The position numbers were made by a program, and so were the translations under genes. DNA of 28,083 nt, taken from positions 1-28,083 of the IMG/VR virus record IMGVR_UViG_3300022929_000154. One strand, given 5' to 3'. This document shows, one piece after another, positions 5,325 to 13,730 of this stretch. The DNA comes from a virus. The notes below the pieces were generated by a model. It did not search any database and was not told the DNA's origin. It saw nothing but the letters and a program-made list of their open reading frames with translations. Within the stretch, counting starts at the first letter, position 1, and the number at the start of each line of letters is the position of its first letter.

Positions 5325-5774
5325 CTAGCGTTTGATGCCTTTAATAGTTCGAACGATCTTACTCATTAACATTTTGATGACAGTAAAGTGTAGTAATCCA
5401 TAACCGTATAGCCAGTGAAACGTATGGTTCTTTTCAATAGCAGACTTTGGTCCAAACTTCTTAGTCCAGTTATCTACATACTCGCCCTTATATCTTAATA
5501 CAGCATGAGTCATCTTTGTCTTAGATGAACCTACACCACAGATACCCGCTTGTCTAGTGATAAGTGCCCACCACATTTTGTAGTCCTTCTTATCGCAAAT
5601 TCGCCATAATAGCGACAAAGCGTAGTCTTCGCAGTCACCTTCAAACTTGCCGGACTCGCTTTCATTGCGAATGATGCACCAAGCATCTGCCATACCATAT
5701 TGCTCTTTATCGTATCGATACTTCCACTTTTTGTTGAAGTCTGATACTATCTTGTCCCTTTCTTTATTGGTCAT
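5325..5774 (-). CDS. Transglutaminase-like cysteine peptidase-fold protein
   Basis: 149 residues. The spacing of EGDCEDYAL (Cys48), MTHAVLRY (His90) and YVDNW (Asp101) matches the Cys-His-Asp triad of bacterial transglutaminase-like cysteine proteinases. The C-terminal 25 residues are hydrophobic then basic (LLHFTVIKMLMSKIVRTIKG). Similar proteins occur in T4-like marine phages; the substrate is unknown, with a peptidase or a crosslinking role both possible. It overlaps the preceding gene by 11 bases; AAAGGA precedes the ATG. Confidence 0.7.
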   Translation of the reverse strand: MTNKERDKIVSDFNKKWKYRYDKEQYGMADAWCIIRNESESGKFEGDCEDYALSLLWRICDKKDYKMWWALITRQAGICGVGSSKTKMTHAVLRYKGEYVDNWTKKFGPKSAIEKNHTFHWLYGYGLLHFTVIKMLMSKIVRTIKGIKR

Positions 5775-6195
5775 TTCTTAATCCTTTTACGTGTGTCCTA
5801 TGTATTTTGCAATTTATAATTCCATTATAATATTCGTCTGACAGCAACACTTCTCTGTCAAACTGCTCTTTTGCCTCAAGATAAGACATCTCTCCCTTTG
5901 AATCACATAGATGAATAATCTCTCTATGAAAGGAGTCTCTGCCATTCTCTTCGACTAAAAGTTTAACTTCATCACTTGATCCGAAGTAATCTTTCCAGTC
6001 TGATTCTTTGACAACTTTGCGTTTGCGTGTTTTGCCCTTAAGTGGGGCGAGTCTACGTGTGGACTGAAACAGTTTCTTTCCTACGTATTTTTTCTTATTA
6101 GTGAGGTCAGTGATAACATAAACAAATCCAACATAATCTTCTATCATGTCACTGGTGAACTCAGCTTCACCGTAATGCCACATGTCTAATTCCAT
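5764..6195 (-). CDS. GIY-YIG-type putative endonuclease (SegE-like)
   Basis: 143 residues. GFVYVITD (23-30) and KKYVGKK (35-41) correspond to the GIY and YIG strands of this nuclease fold, followed by a basic segment and WKDYFGSS, then a C-terminal block EQFDREVLLSDEYYN. The layout matches the SegE-like GIY-YIG group of T4-type phages. It may be a free-standing homing endonuclease or a phage nuclease of other purpose. An alternative start at ATG 6183 (MWHYGE) has GGA seven bases upstream and avoids overlap with the zinc-ribbon gene; the start is uncertain. Confidence 0.7.
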   Translation of the reverse strand: MELDMWHYGEAEFTSDMIEDYVGFVYVITDLTNKKKYVGKKLFQSTRRLAPLKGKTRKRKVVKESDWKDYFGSSDEVKLLVEENGRDSFHREIIHLCDSKGEMSYLEAKEQFDREVLLSDEYYNGIINCKIHRTHVKGLRNDQ

Positions 6196-6350
6196 GCCTC
6201 TTCATCTTCATCCCAATCATCGTAGTCATCGTCATCGTGATCGATTTCGCTACCACATATGGGACAATATAAAATAGGATCTTCCATGTTGAGGGTTTCT
6301 ACTGTACACTCACTTTCACAATAGTCACAAAATATTTCTTGTCTTTTCAT
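6186..6350 (-). CDS. 54-residue zinc-ribbon protein with acidic tail
   Basis: ATG at 6350 opens 54 codons. Two CxxC pairs, FCDYC and YCPICG, about 20 residues apart form a likely zinc ribbon. The last 18 residues are nearly all Asp/Glu with Trp. The start shares ATGA with the stop of the dCMP deaminase gene. It could bind nucleic acid or a polymerase component; no specific role is known. Confidence 0.7.
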   Translation of the reverse strand: MKRQEIFCDYCESECTVETLNMEDPILYCPICGSEIDHDDDDYDDWDEDEEAWN

Positions 6351-6775
6351 AACTTCTCCACCTTTATTTTACATTTCTCTAGAAAATGAATGCCATTCTC
6401 ATCCCTATACTTATGCTTGTAGAAAACTGCACTTATACCACTAGCATATATCATCTTAGCGCATTCGATACAAGGAGCATGGGTAATGTACATAGTCGCA
6501 TCTTTACCGCTTTCATTTGATCCTGCTAACTTTGATATTGCGTTTGCTTCTGCGTGAATGACTTCTGGTTTTGTTTTTGTTAGAGGCACTCCAAAATCAT
6601 CATCTCCAGTTATCTCTTCGCAAGTGTTTGACCAACCGGCTGGCATACCGTTATAGCCAATAGAAATGATTCGATTATCTTTTACAACAATCGAACCAAC
6701 TTTCAATCTTTGGGCAGAAGACAGAGAAGCGAACCTCTCTGCCGTATCCATATAAGCACTCTGCCACTTATTCAT
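6347..6775 (-). CDS. cd: Deoxycytidylate (dCMP) deaminase
   Basis: 142 residues from ATG 6775, which overlaps the nrdB stop as TGATG; an in-frame TTG 12 bases upstream is less likely. Zinc-binding cytidine/deoxycytidylate deaminase motifs are complete: HAEANAI (His74, Glu76) and PCIECAKMIYASG (Cys102, Cys105). It converts dCMP to dUMP, feeding thymidylate synthase encoded in the same operon. The length is typical for phage dCMP deaminases. It is followed directly by the zinc-ribbon gene. Confidence 0.93.
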   Translation of the reverse strand: MNKWQSAYMDTAERFASLSSAQRLKVGSIVVKDNRIISIGYNGMPAGWSNTCEEITGDDDFGVPLTKTKPEVIHAEANAISKLAGSNESGKDATMYITHAPCIECAKMIYASGISAVFYKHKYRDENGIHFLEKCKIKVEKL

Positions 6776-7782
6776 CAGGCTGGACAACCTTGTCCATCAA
6801 GACCACAAACTTCACCCTCCGATGTGTTCTCGTCCCAACCCCATTCGCCTTCCATGCCGTTAACTGAATACTCAGTAACTCGCTTTTCAAAGAAGTTGTC
6901 ATGTGAAGCGCCATTCAGTACCCAGTCTAACCACGGTAGTGGATTGTCTTTGACTTTGAACTTAGGCTTCATACCTAATTGAAGTAGTCTACGGTCAGCG
7001 ATGTGACGGATGTACTGCTTCACTTCTTCTTCTGATAGTCCTTCAATGACACCAGCATTTTTGTATGCAAGTTTGATGAACTTATCCTCTAGTTTCACTG
7101 AGTTGGTTGCCATCTCATAGATTTTAGACTTCAGTTCGTCATTTACGATACGTGGATGCTCATCTGTGAACTCACGAAACAGCTTTGCGTTACCTTGAAC
7201 GTGCATTGTCTCATCACGTATAGACCACTCTACAATTGTTCCCATGCCTTTCATCTTACCGAAACGCTGAAAGTTCAGTAGCATTACGAACGAGGCAAAC
7301 AATGACATGCCCTCATTAAACACAGATTGAGCAAGCACTAGTGCTAGTCCTGTATGTGTATTGATATTGCCTTGAGCCATGAAGTCTAGCTTATCTGCCA
7401 TTTCACTATACTCTAAGAATGTGTGAAACTCTTCATCTGGCAGACCAAGTGTATCATTCAACAATGCATATGCACGTTGATGCACACCTTCACGTGTCGC
7501 AAATGAAGACAGCATATTACGAATCTCATTATTCTTAAACTTAGGAATCATAAGTTCGTGGTAGTTCTCTCCGACTTGTACGTCTGACTGCGTGAACAGT
7601 CTCAAAATCTGTACAATAAAATCTTTCTCTTCTTCACTCAGCTTCGTCTTCCAGTCTTGTACATCCTCAGACAACTCAGCCTCATCTTCAACCCAATGTA
7701 TTTCTTCGTGTTTCTTTGTTAACTCAACTGCCCATGGATACAAAAATGGGCGATAGCTTTTTGAAAATTCTAGTAGTGACAT
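6775..7782 (-). CDS. nrdB: Ribonucleotide reductase class I, beta subunit
   Basis: 335 residues. Diiron ligands are in the E. coli spacing: Asp67, Glu98 and His101 in REGVHQRAY, then Glu in SVFNEG and the RDETMH motif. Tyr105, four residues after His101, matches the radical-bearing Tyr122 of E. coli NrdB, so this is a normal tyrosyl-radical enzyme. The C-terminus ends CGLDGQGCPA, the tail that docks on NrdA. AAGGAG precedes the ATG and overlaps the nrdA stop. With NrdA it makes dNDPs for phage DNA synthesis. Confidence 0.96.
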   Translation of the reverse strand: MSLLEFSKSYRPFLYPWAVELTKKHEEIHWVEDEAELSEDVQDWKTKLSEEEKDFIVQILRLFTQSDVQVGENYHELMIPKFKNNEIRNMLSSFATREGVHQRAYALLNDTLGLPDEEFHTFLEYSEMADKLDFMAQGNINTHTGLALVLAQSVFNEGMSLFASFVMLLNFQRFGKMKGMGTIVEWSIRDETMHVQGNAKLFREFTDEHPRIVNDELKSKIYEMATNSVKLEDKFIKLAYKNAGVIEGLSEEEVKQYIRHIADRRLLQLGMKPKFKVKDNPLPWLDWVLNGASHDNFFEKRVTEYSVNGMEGEWGWDENTSEGEVCGLDGQGCPA

Positions 7783-7792
7783 TTATTTCTCC

Positions 7793-9781
7793 TTAACCTT
7801 CACATGCACGGCATTCATCGCCGTCTTCAATTTCTACTGGCTGTTCTAAAAATTTTAACAATTCGTTATATCCACCAATATACTCGCCAGCAATGTATAT
7901 TTGTGGTACAGATTTAACGTCCTTTCGACCTGTGACTTCAGCGGCTGATTTACCAATCTCTACAAGATCAATGCTGTCGAATGGAATACCTCTTAGTCGT
8001 AACTCTTCTTTTGCCATCGAACAGAACGGACAATCTTTCTTTGAGTATACGATATTTCTTTTGTCGCCTTGTAAAGCAACTCTTTCTACTTTCTCACTAA
8101 CGTTTTCAGCCCTCTGCTTTGATTCCGTACGTAAATAATATAGTCCCTTAAGTCCTTCTTTCCATGCACGTAGATGCACTTGATTGACATAGGATTTAGG
8201 TGCTCCTGATGGGAAGAATAGGTTAACTGATTGCCCTTGACAGATAAACTTTTGTCTGTCTGCGGCATGCTGTACAACCCAGTTTTGATCTAATTCATCA
8301 GCAGTCTTAAATACTGCCTTTTCGCCTTCAGTCAAAAACGGTAGATGTTGTACTGAGCCTTTCTTTGTAATAATAGATGTCCATATAGCATCGTTATTCT
8401 CTCCCTTCGCTGTAAGTATCTCTTCGAGGTACTTGTTCTTAACTAAGAAAGAACCAGCACGTGTACGATGAGTGTACGCATTTGCTTTTAGAGGCTCAAT
8501 TGAGGGACTTGTAGATAAAATTACGCCACTTGAGGCATTAGGCGCAATCGCAAGAAGGTGGGAATTTCTTCTCCCCGTTCCTTCTCCATCTGGATATTCT
8601 CCTCTTTCTTCCGCAAGCAGTTCTGTTTCTGCGACTGCTTCTTCTTTGATGTGATTAAATACCACTGTATTAATTTCTTTTGCGAGTTCGGATTCCCAAG
8701 CAACTCCGTGTTTTTGTAACAGAGAATGAAATCCCATTGCTCCGAGACCAATACTTCTTTCTCTTGATGCAGAATACTTTGCTCTAGTGATAGTGTCTGG
8801 TGCGTTTTCGATGAAATATTGCAAGACGTTATCAAGCATCCGAACAAGATCACGCACAATGGAAGTATCTTTCCAGTCATCATAGTACTCCAAGTTTAAT
8901 GAAGATAGGCAACAAACCGCAGTTCTTTCTGCGCTTGTAGGTAAATGAATTTCGTTACATAGATTTGATCCGTTGATCTTAAGACCTAAGTCTTTTAAGT
9001 TCTGCGGTAAATCAGCGTTAGCGGTATCAATGAAGTTTAAATATGGCTCACCAGTACGAAAGCGTGTTTCAATGATACGTTCCCATAGCTTGCGGGCATC
9101 TACAGTTTCTTTAACTCTGTTATCTTTTGGATCTTTAAGATCCCAAGTTGTGCCGTTTGAAACAGCATCCATAAATGCGTCAGAGATATTAATTGCGTTA
9201 TGTAGATTAAGTGCTTTACGCTGTACGTCACCTGTAGGAATACGCATATTCAAGAATTCAATAACGTCTGGATGCGATACATCCATATAAGCCGCATAAG
9301 AACCCTTGCGTGTTTTACCTTGACGATACGCAATCATATCGGCATCAACTGTATGCAGAAACGGCATAGGACCAGGAGCGATATCACTTACTGTACGAAC
9401 ATCAGACCAGTGACCACCCACACCACCGCCATATACAGATAGCCATCGCAACTCAGCAGTGTGATCGATTAGACCCTCTAGGGTATCAGGAACATATGTT
9501 AGAAAGCAAGAGATGGGCATTCCCTTGCCCTGCTTCGATCCATTCGGAGCGTTAGACAAAACAGGCGAAGCAAACATGAACCACTTGTTTGATACATAAT
9601 TGTATAATCGCTGTGCTAAGTCTTCATCCATTTCATCCTTGTATTTCGACCACGCAGTAGATGCACGTTTGTATGCTTCTTGAGGTGATGATTCGTATTC
9701 TGTTAGATAGAAATCCTTTAGCATTCCTACAGCATAGTTTGCTAAGAGATCGTCTTTTGTCTTATCGATTTTTATAGTCAT
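7793..9781 (-). CDS. nrdA: Ribonucleotide reductase class I, alpha subunit fused to glutaredoxin
   Basis: 662 residues from ATG 9781 (GGA seven bases upstream; an upstream in-frame GTG at 9823 lies inside thyA and has no ribosome site). Active-site elements of class I NrdA are present: PISCF (Cys92), GSNLCNEIH (Asn273, Cys275, Glu277), AVCCLSSLNLE, and the tyrosine pair in LKGLYYLR. No N-terminal ATP cone is visible, so dATP inhibition is probably absent. From about 570 to 645 there is a complete glutaredoxin domain with CPFC (Cys584), the cis-Pro motif VKSVPQIYI and GGYNEL, placed before the usual redox-shuttle tail CRAC (657-660). The fusion would let the enzyme be re-reduced in cis by its own glutaredoxin. 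Confidence 0.95.
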   Translation of the reverse strand: MTIKIDKTKDDLLANYAVGMLKDFYLTEYESSPQEAYKRASTAWSKYKDEMDEDLAQRLYNYVSNKWFMFASPVLSNAPNGSKQGKGMPISCFLTYVPDTLEGLIDHTAELRWLSVYGGGVGGHWSDVRTVSDIAPGPMPFLHTVDADMIAYRQGKTRKGSYAAYMDVSHPDVIEFLNMRIPTGDVQRKALNLHNAINISDAFMDAVSNGTTWDLKDPKDNRVKETVDARKLWERIIETRFRTGEPYLNFIDTANADLPQNLKDLGLKINGSNLCNEIHLPTSAERTAVCCLSSLNLEYYDDWKDTSIVRDLVRMLDNVLQYFIENAPDTITRAKYSASRERSIGLGAMGFHSLLQKHGVAWESELAKEINTVVFNHIKEEAVAETELLAEERGEYPDGEGTGRRNSHLLAIAPNASSGVILSTSPSIEPLKANAYTHRTRAGSFLVKNKYLEEILTAKGENNDAIWTSIITKKGSVQHLPFLTEGEKAVFKTADELDQNWVVQHAADRQKFICQGQSVNLFFPSGAPKSYVNQVHLRAWKEGLKGLYYLRTESKQRAENVSEKVERVALQGDKRNIVYSKKDCPFCSMAKEELRLRGIPFDSIDLVEIGKSAAEVTGRKDVKSVPQIYIAGEYIGGYNELLKFLEQPVEIEDGDECRACEG

Positions 9782-9794
9782 TTTTGGTTCCGTT

Positions 9795-10673
9795 CTAAAT
9801 GGCCATTTCTGCTTTGATGGCACTTAATGGGTTATAGTTCTCAAGCTGGAAGTCAGAGACGTCCAAGGCTAACACTTCCTCAATAGAAGAAAAGTCTTTA
9901 ATGATTTTCAGTGTGGGTAACTTTTGCGGGCTTCGCTTGAGTTGTTCTTTCACTGCTTCATAGTGTGTAGTATATATATGTGCATCACCAACGGTAAGTA
10001 CAAAATCCTGTACCTTTAAGTTGGTTATTTTGGCTATAATATGAGTCAATAAAGAGTAGCTTGCAATGTTAAAAGGTACACCTAAAAACAAGTCTGCGCT
10101 TCTCTGATACATCTGGCAACTCAACTTTCCATTACTAACATAAAACTGCGCCAATGTATGACACGGTGGTAGAGCCATCTTGTCGATTTGATTAGGATTC
10201 CATGCACTTAGAATCAATCTACGACTATCTGGGTTTGTCTTTATCTCATTGATAAGCCACTCAATCTGATCAGTACCCTTCAGATGTGGAGAACTATTGT
10301 ATATCTCTCCGCCAAAGTTTCTCCATTGAAAGCCATAAACTGGACCTAACATACCGTCAGAGTATCCTAGTGCTTTGCCCTGATTCTCTGCGTTATCAGT
10401 CCAGATAGTTCGCTTTGCGGTTAGTTCTGATCTATCTTTACCGTAAGTTATTTCTGCCAGTCTTCTCTCATCCATAGAGCCTTCGAGAAACCAAAGCAGT
10501 TCACCCACAACAGATTTCCATGCTAACTTCTTTGTTGTAACAGCAGGAAATCCTTGAGTCAGGTCAAATCGCATTTGATAGCCAAAAATGCTTTTTGTTC
10601 CTACTCCAGTGCGATCACTCTTCTCTTCGCCCCAAGTCAGGACGTCATCTAATGAATCCAAATATGTTCTCAT
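9795..10673 (-). CDS. thyA: Thymidylate synthase
   Basis: 292 residues of the folate-dependent ThyA type. The catalytic cysteine is Cys171 in LPPCHT; MYQRSADLFLGVPFNIASY is the dUMP-binding segment, and GDAHIYTTHYEA and the N-terminal DRTGVGT are also conserved. It methylates dUMP with methylene-tetrahydrofolate, which the adjacent DHFR regenerates. The C-terminus ends AEMAI, close to the usual hydrophobic terminal AV/AI. Its start overlaps the DHFR stop as ATGA. Confidence 0.96.
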   Translation of the reverse strand: MRTYLDSLDDVLTWGEEKSDRTGVGTKSIFGYQMRFDLTQGFPAVTTKKLAWKSVVGELLWFLEGSMDERRLAEITYGKDRSELTAKRTIWTDNAENQGKALGYSDGMLGPVYGFQWRNFGGEIYNSSPHLKGTDQIEWLINEIKTNPDSRRLILSAWNPNQIDKMALPPCHTLAQFYVSNGKLSCQMYQRSADLFLGVPFNIASYSLLTHIIAKITNLKVQDFVLTVGDAHIYTTHYEAVKEQLKRSPQKLPTLKIIKDFSSIEEVLALDVSDFQLENYNPLSAIKAEMAI

Positions 10674-11143
10674 GGTGATCTTCTATACTTTTCAATACGT
10701 AAATTTTTATCCACATCATATGACTTAAAGTATAGTTCGAAATCTACTAGATCACTTATGCGTGTATCACAATCATAAATTCCATTGATACGACTAATCC
10801 ACACTTCTTCACATAAATGCATCAACAGATCAAATGTGTGTTTGCCACCAATTACCCAAACGTCTTGTTCAAATTTTTCAACGTGTCTAATTGCAGTAGC
10901 TTCATCTTTAAAGACTACGTTCGGTCCAGCATCAATGCGCTGTGAAGTAATGACAACGTTATATCTATTGGGTAAGGGTTTGGGCATTTTTGGATCATTC
11001 CAAGTTCGTCTGCCCATAATTACAACATCACCGTCTGTACATCCTCTAAACCATTTCAAATCTTCTGAGTTATGTTTCCATGGTAAGGTGCCAGCTTTGC
11101 CGATGCCGCCTTCTCTATCACATGCAAATATTGCTCTGATCAA
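10670..11143 (-). CDS. folA: Dihydrofolate reductase
   Basis: 157 residues. DHFR features: GGIGKAGTLPW loop, catalytic acid Glu27 in PWKHNSEDLKWF, MGRRTW for NADPH binding, and WVIGGKHTF. The first codon is TTG at 11143 with GGAG seven bases upstream; no ATG or GTG fits. A six-codon reading frame that begins on the primase stop and ends on this TTG may couple translation. It supplies tetrahydrofolate to the thymidylate synthase encoded next. Confidence 0.93.
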   Translation of the reverse strand: MIRAIFACDREGGIGKAGTLPWKHNSEDLKWFRGCTDGDVVIMGRRTWNDPKMPKPLPNRYNVVITSQRIDAGPNVVFKDEATAIRHVEKFEQDVWVIGGKHTFDLLMHLCEEVWISRINGIYDCDTRISDLVDFELYFKSYDVDKNLRIEKYRRSP

Positions 11144-11159
11144 TTCACTTCTCCATTCA

Positions 11160-12206
11160 TTAGCATTTTCTCCAGTAAGTTAATTGTAATTTGCCTTCTA
11201 GACCAGAAAACGTATTGTTATCTATAATCAACTCAAGTGAAGCTTGTGTAACTCCAGTCATTATAACATCATTGATGTCTTTTTGCAATACATTTTTAGG
11301 CCAAATGCAAACTTTATATCCCTTATCTAAACACTTTTCCATACGGGCAACAATCTCTTTGTTTCGAGGTTCATTGTCAAATATGAACACAGCGTTTTCG
11401 ATGTTCTCAAGTCCGTTAGCATTGCCATCTGCGCCAGCCATAGCGACTGCGTTACTCAGAAATAGACTGTCTATTGGACCTTCTGCTACATAGTATTTTT
11501 GAGTAAAGTCTACATCGTCTAACCCAAATATCTTGGGCATGGTCTCATCAATCATGATAGTGATATATCTTAGTTCATCATCACGAAACGCTCTAGCATT
11601 AAATCCAAACATATTACCTTGTTTGTCTATGAATGGCATAATCAGTCTGGCTCTATCGTACTCTACAGTAGGAAGCTTGCCTGGAATGATTGAGTTTACC
11701 CATTCGTTAAATTTAGAAGCGTAATATAATTTATATTGTTTCGATGCCGGGATCTGTCTATTTTGCACATAAATCTTACCTTTATGCGAAAAATCTAGCT
11801 GAGATATCTTTTTTATTTTGAGTAGTGGAGAACCCTTCTTTCGAAAGTTAGGCGCCTTCATCTGGAGCTTGTCTAGAGGCTTGATTGGCTCTTCTTTCTT
11901 CTTATCAAAGATTGCTCTTCGCTCACCTTGCTCAAGTGCAGTATCGATAACGTATTCATTGTATAGGTTATGATCAACTGCACGTAAGAAGTTACGCATA
12001 CCATGAGATGCACCACAGTTATGACAGTAGTAAATGGCATTGTTTTCTTTTTCTAGAATCCAACCACGTGCTTTAGTTTTTGATTTTTGGGAATCACCAC
12101 AGATAGGACAACGCATGTTTGCTCTATATGGTGAGTATGATTTGATAGAGAAACGCTCGAGGCGAGTCGATAAGATCCCTGCGTACTTGAGGTCTGTAAT
12201 GTTCAA
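11160..12206 (-). CDS. 61: DNA primase, T4 gp61 type
   Basis: 348 residues. An N-terminal zinc-binding module uses Cys33/Cys36 (MRCPICGDSQ) and Cys61/Cys64 (YYCHNCGASHG). The TOPRIM-like catalytic core contains YYVAEGPIDSLFLSNAVAMA and FIFDNEPRNKEI. This layout fits the T4 gp61 primase that works with a gp41 helicase to make RNA primers for lagging-strand synthesis. The start is TTG at 12206, six bases after GGAG; no upstream ATG exists. It is the first gene of the replication and nucleotide operon, 36 bases below a consensus promoter. Confidence 0.9.
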   Translation of the reverse strand: MNITDLKYAGILSTRLERFSIKSYSPYRANMRCPICGDSQKSKTKARGWILEKENNAIYYCHNCGASHGMRNFLRAVDHNLYNEYVIDTALEQGERRAIFDKKKEEPIKPLDKLQMKAPNFRKKGSPLLKIKKISQLDFSHKGKIYVQNRQIPASKQYKLYYASKFNEWVNSIIPGKLPTVEYDRARLIMPFIDKQGNMFGFNARAFRDDELRYITIMIDETMPKIFGLDDVDFTQKYYVAEGPIDSLFLSNAVAMAGADGNANGLENIENAVFIFDNEPRNKEIVARMEKCLDKGYKVCIWPKNVLQKDINDVIMTGVTQASLELIIDNNTFSGLEGKLQLTYWRKC

Positions 12207-12241
12207 ATGAAGCTCCGGTGTTATATTAGACTATAGTTGTC

Positions 12242-12269
12242 ATTATACACTATTGGAGCGTGGTGTCAA
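12242..12269 (-). promoter_or_regulatory. Consensus sigma70-type promoter of the primase-nucleotide operon
   Basis: Minus strand: exact TTGACA (12264-12269), 16-base spacer, exact TATAAT (12242-12247). This is the strongest host-type promoter in the window and the only clear one before the roughly 7-kb operon that ends at 5024. Confidence 0.88.
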
Positions 12270-12277
12270 GACATAAT

Positions 12278-12739
12278 TTACTTGTAAAGTTCTATGATGC
12301 CGCCAACTTGCAGTAGAGTGGCAATTACAAATCCGATGACCCAAGAGCCACCCATAATCCACCACTTCCATCTTTCGAGTATTGTAACACGTTCAGACAT
12401 ACTTTTCAACTCGCCTGAGACTTCTGAAGACATATTGTCAAGTTTAGATATAATCTCACTATGATTGCGTCTATCCGTTTCTACACTCTCCTCTTTCATA
12501 TCAGAGATGCGTCTATGTAGAAGTTCAACTTCCTTTTCTGCTAGCCTCTTTCGTTCAACGAGTGATGCCTCTGTCTCTTTGATCTGAGTTTCGTGTACTG
12601 CTAAAATTTTAGATATGCCATTAGATGCATCAGCGATCTTATCGATTGCTGTGTCCAGTCGAGATAATAGTCCTTGTATGTTAGACACATCTTTCTTCAG
12701 GATCTCTACATCTGTCCTGACAGTATTTAAGTCACTCAT
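12278..12739 (-). CDS. Coiled-coil protein with C-terminal membrane anchor (XhlA-like architecture)
   Basis: 153 residues. The first 120 are heptad-patterned helix (start MSDLNTVRTDVEILKKDVSN), then ERWKWWIMGGSWVIGFVIAT gives one membrane helix at about 122-145, with a short tail. The arrangement resembles hemolysin XhlA/holin-accessory proteins but is longer. It might help lysis or tether a phage structure to the membrane; a virion role is also possible because it lies at the end of the late gene run. The start follows the previous stop by two bases. Confidence 0.6.
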   Translation of the reverse strand: MSDLNTVRTDVEILKKDVSNIQGLLSRLDTAIDKIADASNGISKILAVHETQIKETEASLVERKRLAEKEVELLHRRISDMKEESVETDRRNHSEIISKLDNMSSEVSGELKSMSERVTILERWKWWIMGGSWVIGFVIATLLQVGGIIELYK

Positions 12740-12741
12740 CT

Positions 12742-13308
12742 TTAGCCTTTAGTATTTGATCCAAGCAAAACTTGGTCTTTGAACCTCTTCACAACAGGAG
12801 TATTCTTCTTTCGATTTTTCTTCTGTTGTGATACTGATAACCCTGGCTCTCCGTCTGGACCAACTCCTATGCCTGCGATATTACCACCGCCTGCTGAATT
12901 TGCCGGTGCATCTTCTTCGAAAGCCCTTTCAAATAGTTCGTCAACGCTTAGTTGACTATCTTCAACGAGTGTCATGTACTCGTTTAATTTTGACTCAAGG
13001 TGCTCTTCCGTGAGCGTCTCCCCTTTCTCCATAATACTGTTATGCTCTTTGATAAGATATAGAGCGGCTGCATATGAACCCAATCTCGTTTTACCACCAG
13101 GCACTTTTTCGATTAGTCTCTTTAGTTTTGTGATCATAATATCAAAGATGCCATAAGAATCTTTTTCTTCACGTGTAGTGAACTCTCTACGCTTTTTGAG
13201 TTGATTACCTTTTTCGTCTATGATACCCAACTCATACGCCTTCCACTCTTTGAAGGGCGTAGCAAGTCTACGTATAAACTGATAAACTAAAAAAAGGTCG
13301 ACTATCAT
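12742..13308 (-). CDS. Conserved T4-like phage protein, unknown function
   Basis: 188 residues. The N-terminus VYQFIRRLATPFKEWKAYEL, then GIIDEKGN and KVPGGKTRLGSYAAALYLI are segments I recognise from a protein conserved in T4-type phages without known function. The last 50 residues are low-complexity (Gly, Asn, Lys) and look disordered, ending in a basic stretch KKNRKKNTPVVKRF. The start shares ATGA with the upstream gene. Its place among late genes suggests a head- or assembly-related role, but this is not demonstrated. Confidence 0.75.
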   Translation of the reverse strand: MIVDLFLVYQFIRRLATPFKEWKAYELGIIDEKGNQLKKRREFTTREEKDSYGIFDIMITKLKRLIEKVPGGKTRLGSYAAALYLIKEHNSIMEKGETLTEEHLESKLNEYMTLVEDSQLSVDELFERAFEEDAPANSAGGGNIAGIGVGPDGEPGLSVSQQKKNRKKNTPVVKRFKDQVLLGSNTKG

Positions 13309-13679
13309 ATCTCTCTTAACTCTTTTATGATTCTGATATCCAATGGAATTTCAGATGAAATTATTTTTTTGTCGCTATACTCAACTACTTCTGGCATGAA
13401 AGCTAGAAAGACTACAAACGGTTTTAAATACTGATGGTAGTCTTCTAACTTAAAGAATAACATTGTAGTTGCCGCTTGACCAAAACAGTTATATAATACA
13501 GTAAGATGATTCAATATCAAACGTACTTTTAGATCATCGTCATCTTCGTATCTCTTAAACAATCTCTTTAAATGTTGAAATCGTTTTAGATCGTCATAAA
13601 ATTCTTCTGCTGAAGCGGCCATTCTAATATCGTAATATTTGGCAGCATACAACAGAAAGCTGTCTTCGTCAAGTTTCAT
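13305..13679 (-). CDS. Conserved T4-like phage protein, unknown function
   Basis: 124 residues, helical. The core LILNHLTVLYNCFGQAATTM followed by LFFKLEDYHQYLKPFVVFLA matches a protein I recall as conserved beside the preceding one in T4-like marine phages. No catalytic residues or transmembrane helix stand out. It is the first gene after the late promoter at 13731-13738, whose transcript would start in a strong hairpin. Confidence 0.75.
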   Translation of the reverse strand: MKLDEDSFLLYAAKYYDIRMAASAEEFYDDLKRFQHLKRLFKRYEDDDDLKVRLILNHLTVLYNCFGQAATTMLFFKLEDYHQYLKPFVVFLAFMPEVVEYSDKKIISSEIPLDIRIIKELREI

Positions 13680-13705
13680 AGTTTATTCACCTTTAGTTAT
13701 TATAC

Positions 13706-13727
13706 TGGAGAGCTTCATTGCTCTCCA
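13706..13727 (-). other. 8-bp hairpin at the expected 5' end of a late transcript
   Basis: TGGAGAGC and GCTCTCCA form a perfect 8-bp stem around a 6-base loop. It lies just downstream (minus strand) of the late promoter at 13731-13738 and after the stop of the structural gene at 13751. No U-run follows on the minus strand, so an mRNA 5'-end stabiliser or processing site fits better than an intrinsic terminator. Confidence 0.6.
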
Positions 13728-13730
13728 ATA

